From assembly GCF_003020125.1 (NCBI RefSeq), contig NZ_PYFW01000004.1:62001-126000 (forward strand): 64,000 bases of DNA, read 5' to 3'. The stretch is from Bradyrhizobium sp. MOS003. GTDB taxonomy: Bacteria > Pseudomonadota > Alphaproteobacteria > Rhizobiales > Xanthobacteraceae. Below the pieces are notes generated by a model. That model made no database searches. It saw nothing but the letters and a program-made list of their open reading frames with translations, and was not told where the DNA came from. Both the position numbers and the translations under genes were made by a program. Numbering within the stretch: position 1 is the stretch's first letter; each line of letters starts with the position of its first letter. Shown here in pieces: positions 58,634-64,000 of the stretch.

Positions 58634-58930
58634 CCATGGCCGCTGATGGCTTGAAGAGATCGCCATCTTATTCGGACATTCGAGAAGCATGTCTTGCCGC
58701 TACGCTTTGTGGGCGTCGTGGGGAAAACCGGCTGTTTCCGGATCATGCTTTCGGCTCGCGCTGTGTAGGGTGATGGGGCGCTGAGGTCAATAGCTTGGGT
58801 GGTTGCCGAAACTCGCGGCAGGCGCGGGGATTTGCTTGCTGTCTCCGCTGGTTAGGCCGGGGCTCTCAACTTGATTGTCGAGCCATCATCCACGCTGAAC
58901 TGCCGAGGGGTACCGAAGGAGCTCGGCCTC

Positions 58931-59041
58931 CATGGTTCGAGACGCCTGCTTTGGCGGGCACCTCATCATGAGGGTCCACGACCTTGCCTCGCGCACGATC
59001 TCATTCTGAGGGCCTGCCGGGGGCTGGCGTCTCGAAGGATG
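58931..59041. repeat. palindromic intergenic repeat near ndvB
   Basis: TTCGAGACGCC (58936-58946) is repeated inverted as GGCGTCTCGAA (59026-59036). Inside are CTCATCATGAGG and CTCATTCTGAGG, each a small palindrome. I recall sequences of this type (CTCATCCTGAGG with GGCGTCTCGAAGGATGG) as a widespread intergenic family in Bradyrhizobium and Rhodopseudomonas. It lies just after the ndvB stop. The bases from 58634 to 58930 show nothing else. Confidence 0.7.
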
Positions 59042-59055
59042 GCCGCAAGGCGAGG

Positions 59056-61731
59056 TCAGCCGGTCACCTTCGTCTCCCGCCGCACCTCGTTCGTCACGGC
59101 TTGCGGTGCACCCACGGGGGGGAGTGCGACCGGGCGCAGGCCGATCAGCTCGGCGGTGCGGATCGCGCTGTCGTGCCAGAACTGGAACGAGTTGATGCGG
59201 CTGAGCTCGAGGATGGCGATCGCAACCGCGGCCAGGAACGGCAGGCTCTGCAGCACCAGCACGCCGGCGAAGATGTAGATCTCAGTGATCTGGCGGAAGC
59301 TGTTGCTGGCGATCAGGACGCCGGAGCCAATCAGCAAGAGGGCGCCGATCACGGCCTCCCAGAACGCTTGGAACTCGATCGACATCCGGCTCAGGCCGCC
59401 CTTGGACGTGCGGGCGAAGGCGATGTGCTCGGTGATGAGGCCCTGCGCCACCGCGCGCGACACCGTCCATTGCACGCTCATCGCCGCGATCATCGCGCCC
59501 AGCATCTGGCCGGGCTTGATGGCGACGCGGGCGCGGTACATCGACAGGAAGTGCGCCAGCGAGACCACGAAGGCGCCGATGATCGGCAGCGTCAGGATCT
59601 TGTCGGGGATGGCGATGTCGGCGAAGGCGACGATCGGCACCCAGACGAGGTTGAGCAGCGCCACGACCACGCCGAGGCTTTCGGCGCCCAGCCAGTTCAG
59701 CCAGCCGAGGCCGTATTCGCGCTTCTGGTCGGCGGTCAGCCGGCTCGCGCCGGGCAGGAAGCGGCGCCAGTGCTTCTTGACGATCTGCAGGCCGCCATAG
59801 GCCCAGCGATGGCGCTGCTTCTTGAAAGCCTCGTAGGTGTCCGGCAACAGGCCCGCGCCGTAGCGGGTGTTGGTGTATTGCGTGGTCCAGCCGAGCTCCT
59901 GGATGGCGAGGCCGAGATCTGAATCCTCGCAGATCGTGTCGGACGACCAGCCGCCGGCCATGTCCATCGCGGCGCGGCGGATCAGGCACATCGTGCCGTG
60001 CACGATGACGGCGTTGAGCTCGTTGCGCTGGACCATGCCGATGTCGAAGAAGCCGGCATATTCGCCGTTCATGATGTAGTGCATGATCGACAGATCGCCG
60101 TCGCGGTGTTCCTGCGGCGCCTGCACGAGGCCGACGCTCGGGTCGGCGAAGGCGGGCACGAGGTCCTTCAGCCAGTCGGGCTCGACGACATAGTCGGCGT
60201 CGAGGATGCCGATGATCTCGGCGTCGACCGCGGTGCGGTCCATCGCGATGCGCAGCGCGCCGGCCTTGAAGCCCTGCACCTTCTCGGCGTTGATGAACTT
60301 GAAACGTTCACCGAGCGCGCGGCAATGATCCTGGATCGGCTGCCAGAACGTGGGGTCCGGCGTGTTGTTGATGATGACCACGCATTCGTAGTTGGGATAG
60401 TTCAGCCGCGCCAGCGCATCCAGCGTCTGCTTGAGCATGTCGACCGGCTCGAAATAGGCCGGGATGTGGATCGAGACTTTCGGGCAGTAGGTTTCGGGAA
60501 CGTTTGCGACCGGCTTGTCCTTCGTGATCAGCCGCTGCGGCGGCCGGCCGAAGGCGACGGCTGCGATCTCGTCGATGCGCGCCATCGCAATGAGGACAAG
60601 CGGAACGAGCAGGATCATGCCGAGAGTCAGCGCGAAGGCCGAGCCGAAGATGAAGTAGTGGCTGTTCCAGAATTCGAACACGATCGCGGCCCAGGCGCCG
60701 ACGCCGTTGGCGCTCGCCGACAGCAGGAAGGCCTGCTTCACGGTCGGCTTTTCAATCCGCAGGATCGGCAGCGACAGCAGGACGCCGACCAGCAGCGCGA
60801 TGCCCATCAGCTTCCAATAATCAGGATTCTCGACCGGACCGGTCCAGGCGAATTTCGGCTCGCGGCTGGCGTTGAGGATGCCCCAATACGGACCGACGCC
60901 ACCTTCGAAGAACTTCCAGGGCTGATCGATGGCCTCGACGATGTTGTATTCCATGCCGATGGCTTCGGCGCGGTTGACGAAGTTACGCAGGATCAGCGCC
61001 TGCTGGAACGGACCCGGGTCGGCGTTGCGCAAATTGTAGCCCTGGCTCGGCCAGCCGAACTCGGCGATCACGATGCGCTTGCCGGGAAACAGGTTGCGCA
61101 GGAGATTGTAGCGATCAACGGCCTGGTCGACCGCCTGGTCCGAGCGGAAGTTTTCCCAGTAAGGCAGCACGTGGGCGGCGATGAAATCGACGCTGGAGCC
61201 GAGGTCGGGATTGTCGCGCCAGATGTTCCAGATCTCGCCGGTGGTGACGGGCACGCGGACCGAGCCCTTCACCTTCTTGATCATGTCGATGAGGTCTTCG
61301 ACCTTCTGCTCGCCGCGGTAGATCACCTCGTTGCCGACGACGACGCCGACGACGTTGCTGTTCTTGCGGGCAAGCTCGATCGCCGCCTTGATCTCGCGCT
61401 CGTTGCGATCCTTGTCCTTGTCGATCCAGGCGCCGACGGTGACCTTGATGCCGAACTCGGCCGCGATCGGCGGCACCAGTTCCACACCGCCGGTGGACGA
61501 GTAGAGGCGGATGGCGCGCGTCATGGTCGACAGCGTCTTCAGGTCGGCGCGGATTTTCTCGACGGACGGGATGTTGTCGATGTCGGGGTGGGCCGAGCCT
61601 TCGAACGGCGCGTACGAGACGCTGGGCAGGAGCCCCTTGAAATCCGGCGCGGGTTCCTTGTCGCGCAGAACTCCCCAGAGGCCGGCGTGAAGCGCGGACA
61701 CGAGTAACAAAACGGCGGCGACAACGCGCAT
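59056..61731 (-). CDS. ndvB: cyclic beta-(1,3)-glucan synthase: GH17-like domain fused to family 2 glycosyltransferase
   Basis: About 891 residues. The N-terminal membrane segment is followed by a GH17-like glucanase domain (KGLLPSVSYAPFEG, VVGVVVGNEVIYRG, then VIAEFGWPSQGYNL with the two glutamates). After further membrane segments comes a processive family 2 glycosyltransferase: SIHIPAYFEP, ILDADYVVEP, TICEDSDLGL and KKQRHRW, equivalent to D, DxD, ED and QxxRW of cellulose-synthase-like enzymes. Membrane segments close the protein. In Bradyrhizobium, NdvB makes the beta-1,3 backbone of periplasmic cyclic glucans needed for osmotic adaptation and nodulation. Start ATG 61731 preferred; a TTG at 61794 would add 21 residues. 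Confidence 0.9.
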   Translation of the reverse strand: MRVVAAVLLLVSALHAGLWGVLRDKEPAPDFKGLLPSVSYAPFEGSAHPDIDNIPSVEKIRADLKTLSTMTRAIRLYSSTGGVELVPPIAAEFGIKVTVGAWIDKDKDRNEREIKAAIELARKNSNVVGVVVGNEVIYRGEQKVEDLIDMIKKVKGSVRVPVTTGEIWNIWRDNPDLGSSVDFIAAHVLPYWENFRSDQAVDQAVDRYNLLRNLFPGKRIVIAEFGWPSQGYNLRNADPGPFQQALILRNFVNRAEAIGMEYNIVEAIDQPWKFFEGGVGPYWGILNASREPKFAWTGPVENPDYWKLMGIALLVGVLLSLPILRIEKPTVKQAFLLSASANGVGAWAAIVFEFWNSHYFIFGSAFALTLGMILLVPLVLIAMARIDEIAAVAFGRPPQRLITKDKPVANVPETYCPKVSIHIPAYFEPVDMLKQTLDALARLNYPNYECVVIINNTPDPTFWQPIQDHCRALGERFKFINAEKVQGFKAGALRIAMDRTAVDAEIIGILDADYVVEPDWLKDLVPAFADPSVGLVQAPQEHRDGDLSIMHYIMNGEYAGFFDIGMVQRNELNAVIVHGTMCLIRRAAMDMAGGWSSDTICEDSDLGLAIQELGWTTQYTNTRYGAGLLPDTYEAFKKQRHRWAYGGLQIVKKHWRRFLPGASRLTADQKREYGLGWLNWLGAESLGVVVALLNLVWVPIVAFADIAIPDKILTLPIIGAFVVSLAHFLSMYRARVAIKPGQMLGAMIAAMSVQWTVSRAVAQGLITEHIAFARTSKGGLSRMSIEFQAFWEAVIGALLLIGSGVLIASNSFRQITEIYIFAGVLVLQSLPFLAAVAIAILELSRINSFQFWHDSAIRTAELIGLRPVALPPVGAPQAVTNEVRRETKVTG

Positions 61732-61849
61732 CGCGGCTAAACCAAAAGGGGCTGAGGGGGCAGGGAAGCGGATCCGACCCCGAGATCCGACCAAGTCCGC
61801 GGCAAAGGGAGCATACCTCTGCCGCGCGGTTTCACAACTGTCATGGTCT

Positions 61850-61869
61850 CATGTCCTTATAAGGGCATG
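61850..61869 (-). promoter_or_regulatory. possible ndvB promoter within a near-perfect 20-bp palindrome
   Basis: CATGTCCTTATAAGGGCATG is palindromic in 9 of 10 pairs. On the minus strand its centre gives TATAAG as a -10 element, with TTTTCT 17 bases upstream as a weak -35, about 115 bases before the ndvB start. Either an operator over the -10 or coincidence. Confidence 0.4.
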
Positions 61870-61948
61870 GCCTTTTCCAGAAAACGCGCGGCAGTGCCAA
61901 TCGTCTCTATCGCCGACCGTTCCTGAACGACAGCTGAAACGATCGCGG

Positions 61949-62548
61949 TTATTTCGGGGGCGTGGGCGACGGGCTCGCCGCCGGCGAGGGGCTTGCGGCG
62001 GGCTGCGGTGCCGGCGGATTGCCTGACGCCGGTGCTGCGGGTTGTGACGCCGCGGCCGCCGCCTGCTGCGGCTGGGCTGCCGGGTTGATCCAGCAGGCGT
62101 GCACGCGGCTGTCCAGGGTCTCGGCGACCTTGGGATCGATCTGGCCGCCGAAGCGGGTCAAGCAGCGGAACGCGGCCTGGATGTGGCCGCCGGGGCAGCC
62201 GAAGCGGTCGTAAAGGTCGAGATGGCGGAACGCGGTATCGAGGTCATCCCGCCACATCAGCCGCACCACGCGCCGGCCGAGCCAGACGCATTCCGGGTTG
62301 CCGGCCGGGCCGTTGATGACCTGGGCAGCCTCGGCGAACTCGTCGGTGCGGCGCTGGTTCTGGGCGGCGTCCTTGGCAGCGGCGTCAGCGGGCTGGGCCG
62401 CGGCCTTGCCCTGCTCGGGGGCGGGCGTGCCGCTCTGGGCGGAAGCGCCACCGAGACCGGCGAGAACGAGAAGGCAGGAGACGGCCAGCGTGGCGGCGAA
62501 CTGCCGCAGGACCGCATTTCGTGACTCGAACACCCGTTGCCGCATGAA
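61949..62548 (-). CDS. ndvD: secreted protein of beta-1,3/1,6-glucan synthesis (NdvD-like)
   Basis: About 199 residues: signal peptide (MRQRVFESRNAVLRQFAATL, hydrophobic VSCLLVLAGLGGASAQ), an alanine/glutamine-rich linker and a conserved core. The core runs PAGNPECVWLGRRVVRLMWR, DDLDTAFRHLDLYDRFGCPG and HIQAAFRCLTRFGGQI, then CWINPA, with four cysteines. It ends in a proline/alanine/serine-rich tail. Position between ndvB and ndvC matches the third gene of the Bradyrhizobium glucan locus. Its biochemical role is not known. The frame is open to 62653; ATG 62548 has GGGGA and begins directly before the signal peptide. Confidence 0.75.
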   Translation of the reverse strand, partial: FMRQRVFESRNAVLRQFAATLAVSCLLVLAGLGGASAQSGTPAPEQGKAAAQPADAAAKDAAQNQRRTDEFAEAAQVINGPAGNPECVWLGRRVVRLMWRDDLDTAFRHLDLYDRFGCPGGHIQAAFRCLTRFGGQIDPKVAETLDSRVHACWINPAAQPQQAAAAASQPAAPASGNPPAPQPAASPSPAASPSPTPPK

Positions 62549-62817
62549 TTCCCCAATGTATCCGCTGCCCGTCCGCGTCAGGATCCCGCGGACGCGCCGG
62601 TGATGGCGTCCAAATGGGTCTCCAATGCGGCGGAAAAGTCTTTCGGAGTCCATGACCTGAATTTGGAATTTTGTCCAGCAAAGTCACGATGCTAGGTGAC
62701 GGTCGAACGGCTGCGGCCGGATTCCCGCAGGGGTGGAGCGGATCGGCATCGGGACACCCCCTTGGCAGACGGCGTGCAAGCAGGTAATCGACGGACCCTT
62801 CGCGGAGGACGGAACCG

Positions 62818-64000
62818 ATTTCTCTTCGTACGCCACTGGCGCTTCTGATCGTTTCACTGGGTGCGATTGCTGCCGTGTGGTGGTGGTTGGCGACGCCGAT
62901 CACGCTCGCGCGTGCCCCGATCGATCCCGCCGAGAAGGTGCAATGCGTCTCCTACGCGCCGTTCCGCGGCGAGCAGACGCCGCTGGAGGCGTGGACCCAT
63001 ATCGAGGCCGAGCAGATCGAGCAGGATTTGCGCCAGCTCAGGGAAATCACCGACTGCGTCCGTACCTATTCGATGGAGAACGGGCTCGACCAGGTGCCGG
63101 CGATCGCCGCCAAGGTCGGCGGGCTGAAGGTGCTGCAGGGCATCTGGCTCTCCAGCAACCGAGCCAAGAATTTCGAGCAGGCCGCGCTCGCCGTTCGCCT
63201 CACCAAGGAATTCCCCGGCATCATCACCGCGGTCATCGTCGGCAACGAGGTGCTGCTGCGCGGTGAGATGACGACGGCGGATCTCGTCGCGATCATCCGC
63301 TCGGTCAAGACGCAGGTCAGCGTGCCCGTCACCTATGCCGACGTCTGGGAGTTCTGGCTGAAGAACCGCGAGGTCTATGACGCCGTCGACTTCGTCACCA
63401 TCCACATCCTGCCTTATTGGGAAGACTTTCCGGTCAAGGCGAAGTTCGCCTCCGCCCATGTCGAGGCGATCCGCGAGCGCATGGCGGTGGCGTTTCCCGG
63501 CAAGGAAATCCTGATCGGCGAGACCGGTTGGCCGAGCGAGGGGCGCATGCGCGACGGCGCGCTGCCGTCACGCGCCAACCAGGCGCGGGTGGTCTCGGAA
63601 ATCCTGGCTCTGGCGAAGGCGCAGAAATTCCGCGTCAATCTGATCGAGTCCTACGATCAGCCGTGGAAGCGCAAGCTGGAGGGCACCGTCGGCGGCTATT
63701 GGGGCCTGTACGATTCGGTGCGCCGGACCCTGAAATATCCGCCGGGCCAGCCCATCAGCAATTTCCCGCTCTGGAAATGGTACATGGGCGCGGGCATGGG
63801 TCTGTGCGTGCTGGTGTTCGCGGTGGCGATGATCACGCTGCGCCGTCGGCCGTGGACGCCGCGCTTCTCGGCCTGGCTCGGGGTCGCCATCTCGGCGACG
63901 ACGGCCGGCAGCCTGCTCGGGATCGGCGCCGACAAGATGTATTACGAGAGCTACGGCATCGGCGGCTGGCTGCTCTGGGGCGCGCTGCTCGCGGCCGGGA
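62818..64000 (+). CDS. ndvC: beta-(1,6)-glucan synthase-type protein, 3' end outside the window
   Basis: The frame is open to the right edge. After one N-terminal membrane segment (LALLIVSLGAIAAVWWWLAT) comes a GH17-like domain: QCVSYAPFRGEQTP, IITAVIVGNEVLLRGE and EILIGETGWPSEGRMR with both glutamates. Several membrane segments then begin (WKWYMGAGMGLCVLVFAVAM). In Bradyrhizobium NdvC is needed for the beta-1,6 linkages of the cyclic glucan. The frame has TAA at 62785-62787 and no ATG, GTG or TTG before GTG 62875, which is inside the membrane segment. ATT at 62818 with GGAGG nine bases upstream gives a natural N-terminus and is proposed as start. Confidence 0.82.
   Translation, partial: MSLRTPLALLIVSLGAIAAVWWWLATPITLARAPIDPAEKVQCVSYAPFRGEQTPLEAWTHIEAEQIEQDLRQLREITDCVRTYSMENGLDQVPAIAAKVGGLKVLQGIWLSSNRAKNFEQAALAVRLTKEFPGIITAVIVGNEVLLRGEMTTADLVAIIRSVKTQVSVPVTYADVWEFWLKNREVYDAVDFVTIHILPYWEDFPVKAKFASAHVEAIRERMAVAFPGKEILIGETGWPSEGRMRDGALPSRANQARVVSEILALAKAQKFRVNLIESYDQPWKRKLEGTVGGYWGLYDSVRRTLKYPPGQPISNFPLWKWYMGAGMGLCVLVFAVAMITLRRRPWTPRFSAWLGVAISATTAGSLLGIGADKMYYESYGIGGWLLWGALLAAG

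Overview
The window is high-GC alphaproteobacterial DNA and most likely comes from Bradyrhizobium or a close relative. The strongest pointer is the right end, where an ndvB-type glucan synthase, an ndvD-like secreted protein and an ndvC-type gene lie together, the arrangement known for cyclic beta-(1,3),(1,6)-glucan synthesis in Bradyrhizobium. The small secreted proteins, the rhizobial-style palindromic intergenic repeats and the leaderless-looking attenuator peptide agree with this. No insertion sequence, CRISPR array or rRNA was seen.

Left part (1-27000): housekeeping and conserved small genes. These are queA (cut by the left edge) and tgt of queuosine synthesis, asd (aspartate semialdehyde dehydrogenase), cysK, a patatin lipoprotein with its TetR regulator, a PepSY protein, a caspase-like protease with a peptidoglycan-binding tail, an EamA transporter, RidA, acetoacetyl-CoA synthetase, an AI-2E family permease, a NUDIX hydrolase and an Mfd-like helicase paralogue. 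Many short secreted or zinc-ribbon proteins lie between them. The most striking element is upstream of asd: a promoter, a 23-codon threonine-rich leader peptide and an intrinsic terminator, together a textbook threonine attenuator.

Middle part (27071-57652): a catabolic island of about 30 kb. It has three uptake systems (a TRAP transporter, a complete LivKHMGF-type ABC transporter and orphan Bug and ABC binding proteins). Its enzymes are three class III CoA-transferases, two adjacent pairs of unequal acyl-CoA dehydrogenases, two enoyl-CoA hydratases, two old-yellow-enzyme reductases, a dienelactone hydrolase, an SMP-30 lactonase, a hotdog thioesterase and two lactonase-like amidohydrolases, one of them frameshifted. 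Three IclR regulators sit among them. A CATATNTGT-type motif recurs in the divergent promoters, twice as pairs spaced exactly 20 bp, so the island probably forms one regulon. The logic is import of an organic acid, CoA transfer, two alpha,beta-desaturations, hydration, ring reduction or opening and lactone hydrolysis. No thiolase or 3-hydroxyacyl-CoA dehydrogenase is present, so the pathway must be finished elsewhere. Parts of it look like an internally duplicated module.

Right border (57653-59055): an integration scar. An intact tRNA-Lys(TTT) is preceded by a 46-bp exact duplication of its 3' half 501 bp away, and by a second 3' tRNA fragment resembling tRNA-Glu. A palindromic repeat follows. 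After that come ndvB, ndvD and the start of ndvC, which has no ATG, GTG or TTG at the right place and may begin with ATT.

All coordinates, motifs and inverted repeats were read by eye. Functions rest on recognised motifs and remembered family sequences, not on a database search.
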